Source of the DNA: Cunninghamia lanceolata | Lineage: Eukaryota > Streptophyta > Pinopsida > Cupressales > Cupressaceae | NCBI GenBank assembly: GCA_027924645.1 | Contig: BSBN01000242.1 | Coordinates: 496,001-560,000 of the forward strand | Reading direction: 5' to 3' | DNA: 64,000 nucleotides | In this document: positions 36,291-48,030 of the stretch, one piece after another | How the letters are laid out: each line of letters opens with the position of its first letter | Numbering within the stretch: the stretch's first letter is position 1 | Notes under the pieces: model-generated | Seen by the model: only the letters and a program-made list of their open reading frames with translations | Told to the model about the DNA's origin: nothing | Databases searched by the model: none | Program-made: the position numbers and the translations under genes

Positions 36291-39200
36291 ATGGCTCCCC
36301 CTAGGTTGAATTTTGAATCTAACGAGCAACAAAATCAATTAAGAAGGGAACATCAAAGAAAATATCAGCGGGAGTATCGAAGATGACAATGCCAACTAAT
36401 GACAGATGTAGAAAGACAAATACAAAGGATACAATGAAATCAGGTTGATAGAGAAAGATATCATAGATGTAAAGCTGAAATAACAGTTGAAGAATTGAAA
36501 TTACAAATTTGGCAACAACCAAATATGATGAGAATAAGTCATGCACAAACATTTCGAGAACTCAGTGTCCCTGAAAGAGAAGAAAGACAAGAACCTTATC
36601 GATCAAATGCTATTAATATTGATTTAAATGTCAAAGATGAAAAATCAAGATCAATAGATTTTGTACTTGAAACACCAGAAAATGTACCTCGACATGACAT
36701 TAATCAATTTGTTCAAAGTCATGCAGAAGATGTACCAAATCCTAATGGAATGCTTCACACTAATTTCAATACTTTCCAAATGCATTTTTGAAATGGAATA
36801 GATAGTTTTGTTTCACCAAGCATGTGTTATATTTGTCAAGAATGTTACCTTGGAAAAAGGGTTTTTCAGACACCTCAAGGTTCTATATGCAATAGGTGTC
36901 GACAAGAAAAATGTAATAATCAATTTTCAGCATCAAATAATATGGATTCTAGCCCACAACCACAAGAGCTTGCAAACTTGACACAGGTAGAAGAAATGTT
37001 GATAACACGTGTCAATCCAATCCTACAAGTGACACATGCAACTGGTGGTCAATATAAATACAAGGGACACACAATAAGTTTTCGACTAGATGTAAAAGAA
37101 ATTTCAAAGGTTTTGCTACATGGAATAAAATATTTTTCAATCATTATTGTTAGGAGGGATCAACGTGGCACAAATTACAACTTTACAGTTAATAGAGATT
37201 GAGCACATAAGGCACTCAAATACAAAATTGAATGTGACAAGTTCTATTCTACTGTTCAAATTGATGAAAATGCTCTCAATGGTCTAGATCACCAAACTCA
37301 GATCAAAATATCTTTGACCAACTAACTTCAGTGCATACAAAGTTTGATTCTAATGAAAATGAAGTTATATTTGTAGGCCCATTAATGGAGATGGATGAAG
37401 GAAATACCATTGATCACACAACATCAATGGCTTCTAAACCACCTAACATCTGAAGAGAGATGGAATTAATCCATGCATGGGTGAATAACCCTAATGCAGA
37501 TCCAAGAGCATTGATCGATTGGCCAATAATTGATTCATCTCATGTCATTGAGTATGTGAAATTAGAGTTACTTGATATGGCATTTTCAACATTATTTCCT
37601 GATGGTAGATGCGATTGGCTAGAATTCTAACATTATTTCTTGATGGTAGATGTGATTGGCTAGAACCACGCATGAGACAAGTACATCTGCATGAATTTGT
37701 CAAACATCTATTTCAGTATAGGGATCACCATTTTGGTCAACACCCACAATTTAGATATTATGTGATGAATAGGATCATGAGACAACGTGCACAAAATTCA
37801 TCTGCAGTGTTTGTCAAAAGACATATTCAAGATATGTCAATCACCATTAACGAGCTACATGAACATATGAAAAATGTGCCCCACTCTCATCTAGTTGATC
37901 ATTTGATGAGGTTTGGAACAACCTTAAGGGGTACAAGGTCATATTGGGTAAAATGTCGTGCAGAGTTAGTTGACATGCTTCATCAAATTGGTTCACTGAC
38001 AATATTCTTCACTTTGAGTGCAACAAATATGTATTGGCCTGATTTGCATGCACTAATGCTTGGAACACCACCAATGGATGCACGAGAAGCCCAAAAATGG
38101 AGAAAATAGAATGTTATTGATTATCCTCATATAGTGGCACACTAGATGCATTTGCGACATACAATTTTTAGAAAACAGATTCTATAAAAAAGAATGAAAG
38201 TAAAAGATTACTAGTCTAGATATGAATGACAACATAGAGGTTCACCGCATATGAATGGATTCATATAGACAGATGGAACACCAAATATGGATAATCTTGA
38301 TTGGAAAAATGAGCAGTAACAAAAAAGTGCAAAGAAATATTCTCATTCTATTATTCATGCATGGAATCCTAGAAGACCCACATCAACGAAACATACAAGT
38401 ATGTTATCAATCCTTTGTAAATCAATATTTTATATAAATTATATAAAAAAATACGTTTTGATGTAACTAATGAATTCATACATTTTTTGAATCATAGGTA
38501 TTGCAAAATTTTGTCCAACATCCATGTCTTCGAAATACAAGGCAACTTACATAAATACATATGGAACATGACTATGAAGAGATTTTAAATTGTGTAGAAC
38601 AACATACAATGTGTAGAGAGTGTGCATGTCTATGCAATAAAAGAGGACAAATGGTTTGTAGGTAAGATTTAAAATCTTCCAAATTATTATTTAGAAATTC
38701 AATATAATATGAGTATAGAGAAATAAAGAAGTGTTATTATTAATTATAGGTATAATGCTCCATGGCCATTAAATCTTGAGGGATCAAAACTATATGAAGA
38801 CTTAGACACATGTGAAAAAAAATTTAAACCTGCACGAAATGATGACAGAGAAAATACACACAATCGTTACATACTACAATTATGGAGAGAAAATATAAAT
38901 TGGCAACCTGTTCTTTCCAAACATGTAATCAAGTACATTGTCAAATATGCAGCTAAAGAGTTCAAAAACTTATCATCAACATTGGTGTGACTCAATAAAC
39001 ATCAAAAATCCTGATGATTTAGCATCAGGAGCATACATAAGGCTTCTTAGTGAAACAATTATAGAAAGAGACATCGAGGCACAAGAAATATCTCACATTC
39101 TACTGGAACTTCCATCAGTAGAGAGTAGTAGAAAATTTGTCAATTTAAATGTCTCACATGAGATATTCAAACCTATAGCTATAAATGATTAAGATGACTA

Positions 39201-39542
39201 TGAAGAACATACATAATCTTTCATTGATGGATATAAGAATAGGCCATTTTGCATGGAAGGTGTTTCACTTATTGATGTAGCTAGATCATGGACATATAAT
39301 TCAAAGTGAGGAAGAGATAACAAATGGGAGGCAAGGGGATTGACAACTATTGTGAGAGTGTTTCCAAGGTTTGCATCCATCTCTTAACGTGAATCAAATA
39401 AATGGGGTAATTTTTGTTGGTCTAAGTTGTTACTTTATAAGTCATTTCGTCATATAGAAAGAGATATTAGTCTTCATAATGATGGAATAATATCAAATTG
39501 GGAGTCATTCAATTATAATCCTTGGCATGTGGAAAGAAGAAC
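36291..39542 (+). pseudogene. Helitron Rep/helicase protein, N-terminal part (decayed)
   Basis: From the ATG at 36291 the plus strand gives an Arg/Gln-rich start. A zinc-finger-like pair follows ('CYICQECY' and 'CNRC', 36826-36903), then a globular block (36960-37200). The Helitron_like_N region (37560-38110) has 'FPDGRCDWLEP', 'FQYRDHHFGQHPQFRYYVMNRIMRQRA' and 'FTLSATNMYWPDLHALM'. The HUH site near 38245 and the downstream 'ARNDDRENTHNRYILQLWRENINWQPVLSKHV' (38835-38930) also match plant Helitrons. A GT-AG intron, 38662-38749, joins 'GQMVC' to 'RYNAPWP'; a second candidate is about 38399-38497. Many stops are present. The frame is cut at 39542 by element E, and the helicase core motifs are missing. 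Confidence 0.9.
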
Positions 39543-39992
39543 TGTTAGAATTTGAAAAGATTATTAACCTAGAAAACTAGTGCAAAGAATAGATATCTAA
39601 ACTATGAATGCAAATAATACGAAATCAAAATAGTAACACAGAGTTAGTCTCCAAGAGAGTAATGCAAATGCTAGAAGCAAAATAGCATTAAGAGGATGCA
39701 AAAGTAAAAGATACCAAATAAAAGCCAGATAGCATGCTTATATAGACTAGGAAGAGGGAGGAGGTGGCAACACCGACCAATGAGGAGCAACCATCTATCA
39801 GACTAAAGATAGCAAAGTATCTTCCCAAGATAGCTAATGGATGCTCACATGTAGGAAGGTGACACCTCACAACCACTCATCTAATAAGACATGTTTTATT
39901 AACCTAAGCGAGATTAATAGAAGTGTAGGAAAAACCTAGGAATATAGGGAAAAATAAATAACCCTCTAGGAAAATAAAAACCTACACTAACA
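39543..39992 (-). repeat. 3' LTR of element E
   Basis: This 450-bp sequence begins TGTTAGAATTTG and ends CACTAACA on the plus strand. It is followed at once by a C7 run (39993-39999), which is a G-rich polypurine tract on the element's strand. No second copy exists in the window, so the assignment rests on the TG...CA ends, the polypurine tract and adjacent pol. Confidence 0.82.
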
Positions 39993-40121
39993 CCCCCCCA
40001 TAAGCGAAGCTTAGGTGGATGTAGAAACGGGTCCTGGTAAATCAAGCCTAATGAGGTACCCATCTACATAAAATTCCCCCCCAAAGAGAGAGAGAAGAGA
40101 CCCCCCCAAAAGTAGAGAGAG

Positions 40122-40772
40122 TCAGGACTCCGAGTGAGAGGAAGAAGCCCCCCCAAAAGATGAAGCATCCCACACCCCCATCAAAGCTCGCAAATGAAGG
40201 AAATTGCTCTCAGTGAAGGGTTTGGTGAAGATATTAGCAACCTGCTCAGAAGTCAGACAGTAGCAAAGGTCGATGACATGGCCATGGATGAGCTCCCGGA
40301 TGTAGTGCATGTGGACCTCTATGTGTTTGGTCTGCTGATGATGGACCAGATTCTGTAAGATCTGAATGGCACTCTGGTTGTCACAAAATATGACTGATGG
40401 CCATCTGATCTGGATACCAAACTCAGTGAGAAGATTCTGAAGCCAAATGGCCTCAGTGGCAGCATTCACAGCCCCCCGATACTCGGCCTCAATGGCGGCA
40501 TTCACAACCCCCCGATACTCGGCCTTAGTAGAAGATAGAGCAATAGCAGACTGCTTCTTGCTCGACCAACAAATAGGACCTGAACCAAGTGAGAAGTTGT
40601 AACCTGAAGTAGACTTGCGATCCTGAGAATCGCCCGCCCAATCTGAATCTGTGTAGCCCACCAAGTCAAGCTCAATACCCGTTGCGTAGTGAATCCCAAA
40701 ATTGTGAGAACCCTGAATGTAGTGAAGGATCCGCTTGCCTGCTTTCCAATGCAGCTCACAAGGCTCCTGCAT
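40122..40772 (-). pseudogene. RNase H of element E with internal duplication
   Basis: The 216-codon open frame contains 'YTDSDWAGDSQDRKSTSGY', 'CWSSKKQSAIALSSTKAEYRG', 'IFCDNQSAIQILQNLVHHQQTKHIEVHMHYIRE' and 'ANIFTKPF', the copia RNase H core. The AEYRG..NAA.EA segment is present twice in a row, an in-frame tandem duplication (near 40460-40530). The rest of the domain is well kept. It ends with a Ser-rich tail. Confidence 0.92.
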
Positions 40773-41789
40773 GAATCAAGAGACCATGCCTACAGCATAT
40801 GAAATGTCGGGTCTCGTATGAGTCAGATAAATGAGACTCCCAACAAGCTGTCAGTACAAAGTGCCATCAACAAGTGGAGAAGAACACTGAGCCTCAAGTT
40901 TGACTCTAGAAAGGAAGGGAGTCGGAGTAGGCTTACAGTTAGCCATATGAAACCTCGAGAGCAAATCTAGAGCATACTTGGACTAGTTGATGGTGATCCC
41001 GGAAGTAGACTGGTAGATATCAATCCCAAGAAAGTAATGCAACAAGCCGAAGTCAGTCATCAAAGCCCCAATAGTGGATGAAGAACTCCCTGTGATCAGC
41101 AAGTCATCAACATACAGAACCAGAAATAGGAGTGAATCATCCTGCTGTAGAATGTAGACATTGGGATCATAATGGCACCGAGTGAACCCAACTGATAGAA
41201 GGAAGGAGTCCATCTTGGCATACCAAGCCCGAGGAGCCTGTTTGAGGCCATAGAGAGACTTCTGAAGACTGCACACAAGTGAAGAATCCTGAAGGAACCC
41301 CTGTGGCTGCTCCATGTATATCTCCTCCTGAAGGTCACCGTGAAGAAAAGCACTCTTCACATCCATCTGGTGTACTTCCCAACGATTAGCTGCAGCAATG
41401 GCAAGAACAAGTCAGATGGAATTCATTTGGGCAACTGGCGCAAAAGTCTCAGAGTAGTCAATCCCAGGAACTTGGGAGAATCCTTTGGCAACCAAGTGAG
41501 CCTTATACTTGTCAACTGACCCATCTGCTACAAATTTTGTCTGATAGATCCACTTACATCGAACAAGTTTTCTTCCCTTAGGAAGAGGGACAAGATCCCA
41601 AGTGTGGTTCCTCATCAAGGAACTATACTCCTCCTGCATAGCTGTATCCCATTCAGGAATATCGGAAGCCTCATGAAAAGACTGTGGATCTGAGGCAGTA
41701 GCAATGAAGACATGTGGAGCATCCTGGAACTGTGAACGAGTCTGCCTGGTGTCTAATGGATCCCCAACCCAATCTTCTGTAGACTGCAA
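40773..41789 (-). pseudogene. Reverse transcriptase of element E
   Basis: Minus-strand pieces 41789-41412 and 41366-40983 carry the RT. They include 'CKWIYQTKFVADGSVDKYKAHLVAKGFSQ', 'YSETFAPVA', 'MDVKSAFLHGDLQEEIYMEQPQGF', 'KSLYGLKQAPRAWY' and the catalytic 'VLYVDDLLITG'. A stop lies between the pieces, and further stops occur before RNase H. The upstream Ser/Pro-rich linker (41935-41790) reads open in the same frame up to the truncation. It is better preserved than the pol of element A. Confidence 0.93.
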
Positions 41790-41935
41790 GGTCTGTCTAG
41801 CCCAAAGTGGACCGGAAGATGGAGAATTTGGAGGAGAATCATCAACCTTTGAATGATGACTAGGAGAGGAAGGAGATGAGTCCTCGGAATTGCTCTCTGC
41901 ATCGAAAGTGGAGGTAGAAGATTGCTCAGGTGAAT

Positions 41936-42424
41936 TGATGAAATTGATATGGAGTTATTACTTGCTAAGGATGCAAGGGTCATGTTAACTTCTAATCTTT
42001 GGATAGAAGTGGGTCTTGTAAATGGATCTCTTGGGTATGTTCAAAAAATAATATACAAACCTGGAAGTGTACCACTAGAACCACCAACATATGTTATGGT
42101 GGAGTTTAATAATTAGATAGGGATACCATTTGAAGATCAATCTCCACGTACAGCTCCAATTACACTAATACAAAGTGGCCACACAATCCAAATACCCTTA
42201 AGATTGGCTTGGGCATTAACAATACATGAATCACAAGGTCTGGCTCTTTCAAAAGTCACAATTGACATAGGACAAAAAGAAAGAACATGATTGACATTCG
42301 TGGCTATATCTCGTGTAAAGTCATTAGAAGGTCTCAGAATAATGCCACCATTTACATATGTCCGTTATGAAAAGATGAAAAGGGGAAAACAACTTGCCAA
42401 GAGAAAGCTGAATAACAAAGACTA
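41936..42424 (+). pseudogene. Helitron Pif1-type helicase, C-terminal part
   Basis: The plus-strand translation gives 'LLLAKDARVMLTSNLW', 'VGLVNGSLGYV' and 'IQIPLRLAWALTIHESQGLALSK'. 'LTFVAISRVKSLEGL' follows, ending in a basic tail and a stop at 42424. These are the last motifs (V and VI) of Pif1-family helicases found in Helitrons. It carries two in-frame stops. It is in the same strand and order as the Rep part at 36291-39542, with the helicase motifs in between lost. Confidence 0.92.
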
Positions 42425-42764
42425 AAGTTATTAGAAGATAAATGGTATAGACCAAGGCATAAAGAGCAGACCATAGAGAGCATACCGGAGCATACAAATT
42501 AGGGCATAAATTGTAGAGCAATGCATACAAAGCAGACCAGGGCATACATGGTAGAGCATAGAGAACATACTAGAGCATACACACCGTACCGGAGCATAAA
42601 AAATAGACCAAAGCATAAAAAGCATACTAGGGCATATAGAATATGGCATAAAGAGCAAACTAGAGCATACAGAGCAGGGCATAAAGTACATACCAGGACA
42701 TACAAAGTAGAGCACAGAGAGCAGGGCATAGCATATAGAATAGAGCATACAGAACATACCAGAG
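42425..42764. repeat. Degenerate tandem array of AGAGCATA(C)-type words
   Basis: Words such as 'agagcatacagagcagggcata' recur with a period near 21 or 22 bases over about 340 bp, with heavy drift. Because the period is close to a multiple of three, long frames stay open on both strands; these frames are by-products of the repeat. The array starts right after the Helitron helicase stop and may belong to the Helitron's 3' region. Confidence 0.82.
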
Positions 42765-43075
42765 CATATTTGTAATCCTATTTCTGAAGTTGAATATATA
42801 GTTGGTGCTCTCTTTTGTGTTACTATGGTTTGCTATTTTTATTTGTTATTTGTTGATTTATGCATTCGCACAATCTTTATGGTAATCTAATAAAAATATA
42901 TATCTAAAGTACGCTAAGAGATATAGAACTGAGCATAGCATATTTGTAATCCTAATTTTGAAGTTGAATATATAGTCGGTGCTCTCTTTTGTGTTACTAT
43001 GTTTTTCTATTTTTATTTGTTATTTGGTGATTTATGCATTCACACAATCTTTATGGTAATCTAATAAAAAAATAA
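42765..43075. repeat. Tandem duplication with 174-bp offset
   Basis: 42765-42900 starts 'catatttgtaatcct' and ends 'ggtaatctaataaaaa'. It is repeated at 42939-43075 with few changes. The spacer (42901-42938) contains 'atatctaaagtacgctaaga', which resembles the terminal repeat of the small element at 43511-43667. Confidence 0.9.
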
Positions 43076-43510
43076 ATTTCAAATTTGCATATTCTAGGAA
43101 TTGCTTAGAAATTAATAGATAAATAAAATAAATCTTAATTCTAAAATAACAAAATTTATTTACATTAATTCCACAACAAATAATTATTTTTATTATGTTA
43201 ATTAATATGAATCTAAGCACTACAATATTCTATATTGAATGAAGTTGGAAAAATTATTAAAAAAAAAGATATTTTTGACAACCAATAAATGTAAAAGTGA
43301 TAAAGAATATAATCTTTTCCATTTAAGTTTTGATTTTTAATCACTAAAATTGGACATGGACATGGATGCTCTACAAGAGCAAGTTACCAAATGATTATTT
43401 TATTTATTAAAATGATTAAAATAACTCTTGGTTCTAAAATTATATATGCCAATTTTATAATTTAAAAAATGAATCCTAATATAGTTAGAATTAGGCTTGT
43501 CACTTCGGAT
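43076..43510. other. AT-rich spacer, nothing recognised
   Basis: No open frame, repeat or promoter could be supported in this stretch. Confidence 0.5.
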
Positions 43511-43667
43511 GCTACTAGTATACTTATATTTAAAAAAATATATCACGCCGAGAGATATCCTTTTCGAGGCGCTTAATCAATTTACTACACATAGGTGGAA
43601 ATAGGTGCCTCAAGATATCTCTTGGCGTACTTTAGATATATTTTTTAAATATAGGTATACTAGTAGC
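43511..43667. mobile_element. Short terminal-inverted-repeat element (MITE-like)
   Basis: The ends are inverted copies of each other. The left begins 'gctactagtata' and continues into a TTAAAAAA tract and 'cacgccgagagatatc'. The reverse complement of the right end gives the same series with a 'ctaaagta' insertion before 'cgccaagagatatc'. The arms are about 50 bases each and the element is 157 bp, with no coding capacity. No clear target duplication is visible. Confidence 0.75.
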
Positions 43668-43890
43668 TCAATTAGTTGAGCACAATTGGTGATTGAACCT
43701 TGGTGACTTTGACGGACAAGATCCCCTTGCTCATGGTTGCTTAGCCGAAGGACGACTTTTAGTTTAGATGTATGCTTACTCATCATTTTATATTCGGCTT
43801 GTTCAGAAGGATGGCTTCTAGTTTGGATGTATGCTTACTCACCATGTTGTAATCCCCTTGTTCATAAAAAAGATAAAGATTTAAAAAAAA
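43664..43890 (+). mobile_element. SINE-like sequence with tRNA-type promoter
   Basis: It begins 'gtagctcaattagttgagca', resembling an A box of a tRNA, and a B-box-like 'gattgaacc' lies about 30 bases downstream. The body holds an internal duplication around 'ttagatgtatgcttactca' (about 43765 and 43825). It ends in 'gttcataaaaaagataaaga', an A-rich tail. No flanking duplication was confirmed, so the call is tentative. Its first bases overlap the right end of the inverted-repeat element. Confidence 0.5.
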
Positions 43891-44074
43891 AGAAGAGAAA
43901 TTAAAATTAAAAAGAAAAACTAAATTGCGTTTTGGGAGAAAATCCTTTTCATGGTCATCCTCCACCACACATGACCCAATTCTATACTCACCTAATGCTG
44001 GTGGGCAATGCTGGTGGGCTTAGTATTTTAAAAGAAACAGAGAGAGAGATGGGCAGATAGTGCAGTGAGTGAGA
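43891..44074 (+). promoter_or_regulatory. Presumed promoter and 5' UTR of the Rdx-like gene
   Basis: This is the sequence directly upstream of the exon 1 ATG. It has a 13-bp tandem repeat, 'aatgctggtgggc', at 43992-44017. A weak TATA-like 'tattttaaaag' lies near 44024, and a GA-rich 'agagagagatgg' leader near 44041. No transcription start can be fixed from sequence alone. Confidence 0.4.
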
Positions 44075-44317
44075 ATGGCAATGGCAACAGCCGGAAGGAG
44101 AATTGGTTGGCATGTATTAAAGGGTATTGTCACTAGACACAGGCATAGTGCAAGAATTATTTCTAGTTTCTGTGCTGGGAATCTGCAGAAGCTTCCTTGT
44201 AAATCTGAGTGTGATTCTATTAAAAGAGGATGGGCAGTGATGGGAATGGAGGGAGAGACGATTGCTAAACGGTGGATGTCATGCTGTTCTCGATTGGATT
44301 CTCCTCCTCCTCGCCAG
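44075..44317 (+). CDS. Exon 1 of an Rdx-type (SelW/SelT/SelH-like) gene: mitochondrial presequence-like N terminus
   Basis: The frame opens at ATG 44075 in a good plant context (gagaATGGCA) and encodes 81 codons. Residues 1-50 are rich in Arg, Ser and Ala, with few acidic residues and an amphipathic start ('MAMATAGRRIGWHVLKGIVT'), as in mitochondrial presequences. The donor CAG|GTATCA after codon 81 is in phase 0, which matches the phase of the acceptor at 54380. The frame stays open past this donor to 44488. A stronger-looking donor (A|GTAAGT at 44474) exists, but in phase 1 it cannot join exon 2 directly. Linking this exon to the domain 10 kb away is an inference from phase, strand and lack of another candidate. 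It could instead be a separate gene. Confidence 0.55.
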
Positions 44318-47300
44318 GTATCAAACATTTCCTGCGTTTCCTCAATTTTAGAATGTAAGGAAACATTTTGTGAAGACTATAAAATTGTCCCAGTTCAAAG
44401 TGCATTTTTTTCACCACCTAATCTCAGAATTGTGTGTTATGGCACTAGACTATCCGGCTCCATGGGCATAGCAAGTAAGTGCACATAGCGGGTATTTTCT
44501 ATTTAGAAATATTTTTTTCTTAAATTACGTGCACTGGATAATTAGGGACATGGCGTATAAAAGTGTTATTAATTTTCACATTTTTCGCTAAGACTAAATG
44601 GAGCGTTAGTTTAAAAAATTCAAGCAATGAGGGAGAATATTTATTAGATTAGGAAGTGCAAATGTTTTGAACATGTTTTACCAAGTGATCCCATGATTTA
44701 AGGTTTCTGGCTGACAAATTGTATTGTTTAAACACATCAGATTTCCACAGTCCATAATATTATGCAATAGAGTTTATGGATTCAATTGTGTAAGATTTTT
44801 GTTATCCACGTTTCAAATCACACTCTGTGATTCATCATCAGGATGAAGAGAGCTGTAGGAAAGAATGGTGAATTGCAAACCAGGTTAGACTAGAAAGAAG
44901 AGGGGTTGGAGGTTGCAGGGAGAACAAGGAGTTTTAAAAGAAAGAAAAACATAAAAACAAAAAAATGCAAAGGAGAAAAATAAGAGCCTCAAAACATATA
45001 AAGGTGAAAAGATAGGAAACAAAAATCTTACACAGTTGAATCCAGAAACTCTATTGCATAAATTGTATTGTGGTTTTAACCCTCTTTTATTGCACAGCTT
45101 CAAAATCTTTAGGCTGCAGGTCCAAAGGGTATTCAGAGTCACCTAGAATAAGTCATCTGGGTTGAGTACTTCTTAAAATGTTGAGTACAAATTCAACAAA
45201 AGTTTGAATAATTGGATAAAATTTGATACTATTCGAGCAACAGAATAATGGAAGACTGTGTGCATATGTTATGGTGGGGTTTACTGTCTACAGATTAGAT
45301 GGGGAGAGAATGTCATACAAACCAGGATGAAGCTGTTAGATATTTCTCTCTTTTGCTGAAAGTGTGACCAGGGTACAACTTTTTTTTATTTGCAGCTAGA
45401 TAGATTTAGATCTATTGCTTAAACATATTCAAAAGTATTTTTTAAAGCTCCCTCATACTTTTAAGATTCAACATTTAATTTACATTTTGCTATTGATCTA
45501 TCAAGTTTGCCAGATTTCAATTAGCCCAGGCCCTCATCTCAGTCTATTTGCTTCTTTTCACGTGTGATTTAGGTGGGGTAGGTTACAGCATGAGTGGACC
45601 TTTGGCGGATGATTTTTGCCAATGTTCTGAAGAAAAAGTTGCAATAATGTATAAAGGTCAGCGAGTATAAACAGAGAACAATCCTCGAAAAATTGTACAA
45701 CAATAAATTATAAAAAAGTTGCTTGTGCCTTGGAGACAAAGTCACAAGTACAAAGGTTTTGCCAGGTTCCAAAGAGACTTTTATATACTGATATAGCACC
45801 AACTTATACCAAATAAATCATCCCTGAATTTATAGGAGGGAAGTGTATTTGTACCATTTTAACAATACATGGCATATTTCACAAATATTTCACAAAGCTC
45901 TGATCTTGACCATCAGGTTTTAAAAAAATGAGCATTGGAGATGTGGGCTTGGGAATAAAAGCTTATCATCTGGACCATTGACATCACTAAGCATTTCCAA
46001 TTATCATTTGGCAGTATCAATGCAGAGTCAGTTTACCGAACCTTTTCAATGACTGAAAGTTGAAACATTTGCATTATGCCTTTATGCACCATATATAGCT
46101 TATCTGTTGAGCCTATATGAAATATAAGCTACTTGTATTCGTTGGTTGTTTTCCCTTTGCATGAGCTGTTATATATTGTATTAATGCATTCTTTTGGAAT
46201 CTTCACTCATTGGATATCAACCCAGATGATCATTGGTGCAATTTTTTTCGTAGTAAAGATTATGCTGACCACAATCACTTTGCTTGCTATTACTTGTGGA
46301 ACTGTAGTAAATTCACAAATATATATCATTCATGTGCGAGTCTGAGACAGGAATATTTACTATTGGAGACTGTAGTTAATTGTATGTATTGCTTGTGATG
46401 AGAGGATCTGCACTAACTGCTTTTGGTGTTCGCATAACAGAATTTTATTGACAGTTGTAGTTAAAATCATCAACATAAGAAAACAGACAATAAAGAAAAG
46501 TGAAATTTGACTGAATAGGCACCTATTGATGATGTGTACATCAGAAAAATCTATTTAATATGATAACAATGAGATTTTTTATCCACCTTGTTTGATATTT
46601 AATTTATCTTCATCAAAAACTGCAATTATTTTCATTTGTTTGAGCTTTCTTCTTTTTGAGAATTGTAGTGGTTATTTAAAACAGTGGAATGTGTGTCAAC
46701 ATCAAACTCTTGTCACTAAAATGACACACAGTGCATGCCACGTAAAGGATTACCAGGCAATAATTCAGAACCACCCAAGCAAGTACCCTTTCATATTTGT
46801 TTCATTTCCGCAAGTACCCTTAGTCTTTGTTCAACTTCTATATATAATGTTCGACTTTAGAAGAAATGACCTTTTACATTCACATGTTTTATTTGCTAAG
46901 AAGAATACATCCTCAAAGTTGAGACATTAGATATAATTTTTTTATTCTTAACATACCCAATGGCTGTGAGCAGCGTTTCAAGATAATTGGAAGATTTTTA
47001 ACCTTGTACTTATCATCTGAGTTCTTCTTCAAAGATTTAGAGTCCACATTTTGTGGCGAAATAATAGCAGGTATAGAGCACAGTCTATAGTTCATGGGAA
47101 GCTACAAATGGACCATGGAGGATAAAGTATAAATGGGCCTCTTTATCTAGCTTTAGATTGTTTGTTTTTGAACCACTTTGATAAATGTAGTGATGTTATC
47201 TTAGGCTGCAGGAAGTTGTAAGCAGAGAAACATATATGATTTGATAAACAATATTCACCCATTCATATTTTCACACAAAAACTGAAATAATGGGTGGAAG

Positions 47301-47391
47301 CTACCGAGTATAAACAGATGCAATGCTCTAAAATTATGTATGTCAATGGACAAGTGCTTTTTGAATTGGGGGGAAAAGCTCAGGCACACAA

Positions 47392-47640
47392 AGGTGTCCG
47401 TAGCTTCCATAGTCGAAATTTTCAGAAAAAAACTTAAAAAGTAATGGCAACTGGCAAGGTAGTTTAGAACTTTAGATGGCTGACCTGCAGTTTTTCACAG
47501 ATTTGCCTGGTGTTTTTATGCAAAGGTGTCCTTAGCTTCTGTAGTAGTTTTTTGCAGAAAATAATAATGGCAACTGGCAAGGTAGTTTAGACGACTGGCC
47601 TACAGTTTTCAACAGATTTGTCCATTGTCTTTTATGGGAA
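47392..47640. repeat. Tandem duplication of about 133 bp in the intron
   Basis: The block with 'aggtgtccgtagcttcc', 'atggcaactggcaaggtag' and 'cacagatttgcctggtg' at 47392 onward recurs from 47525 onward with substitutions and small gaps. Confidence 0.8.
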
Positions 47641-48030
47641 AATTCCAGGGAAGAGAATAACTTTAATGTTAATTAAATAGGACATGCATGATACCAAACA
47701 CCCTTAATCATCAATGCTCGTGTATTATGATTTATCACAGATCTGTAAACAGGGAGGATATTCCTCACATTGTCATTAGAAATGGATATACGAAGAAATG
47801 ACCTCAACAAATCCTCAACACACATTACACACCACCTCAAATGGTTGTCAAAGCAACAAAAGAAACATGTATATCAAGGCAAAAACATGGATCATCTCAG
47901 CAAACTGAAATAACAGATAAGAAACAAACACATCATGTGAGCAAACAATTTTTTCCTAGAGAACACAATGTTGGGGGTGAAAATCTCCAGTTCTAGAGAG
48001 CAAATGCTCTCCTTTCCACTATCAAAATGT

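Larger units (their letters stand above)
39543..41935 (-). mobile_element. Element E: 5'-truncated Ty1/copia retrotransposon inside the Helitron
   Basis: Its 3' LTR (39543-39992) and polypurine tract are intact. RNase H and RT follow in minus orientation. The element stops at about 41935, within the integrase-RT linker. Integrase, protease, gag, primer-binding site and 5' LTR are absent. At the same point Helitron helicase sequence resumes on the plus strand. The middle of the Helitron and the 5' half of E are therefore both missing, which fits one deletion spanning the junction. Confidence 0.9.

Noticed and set aside
42431..42775. Repetitive protein genes on either strand
   Set aside because: The frames follow from a 21- to 22-base DNA repeat period close to a multiple of three. 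There is no conserved start, and both strands are equally open.
44318..44488. Extension of exon 1 to the downstream GTAAGT donor
   Set aside because: That donor leaves phase 1, which cannot join the acceptor at 54380 in the Rdx frame without another exon. It is kept as an alternative in the exon 1 note.
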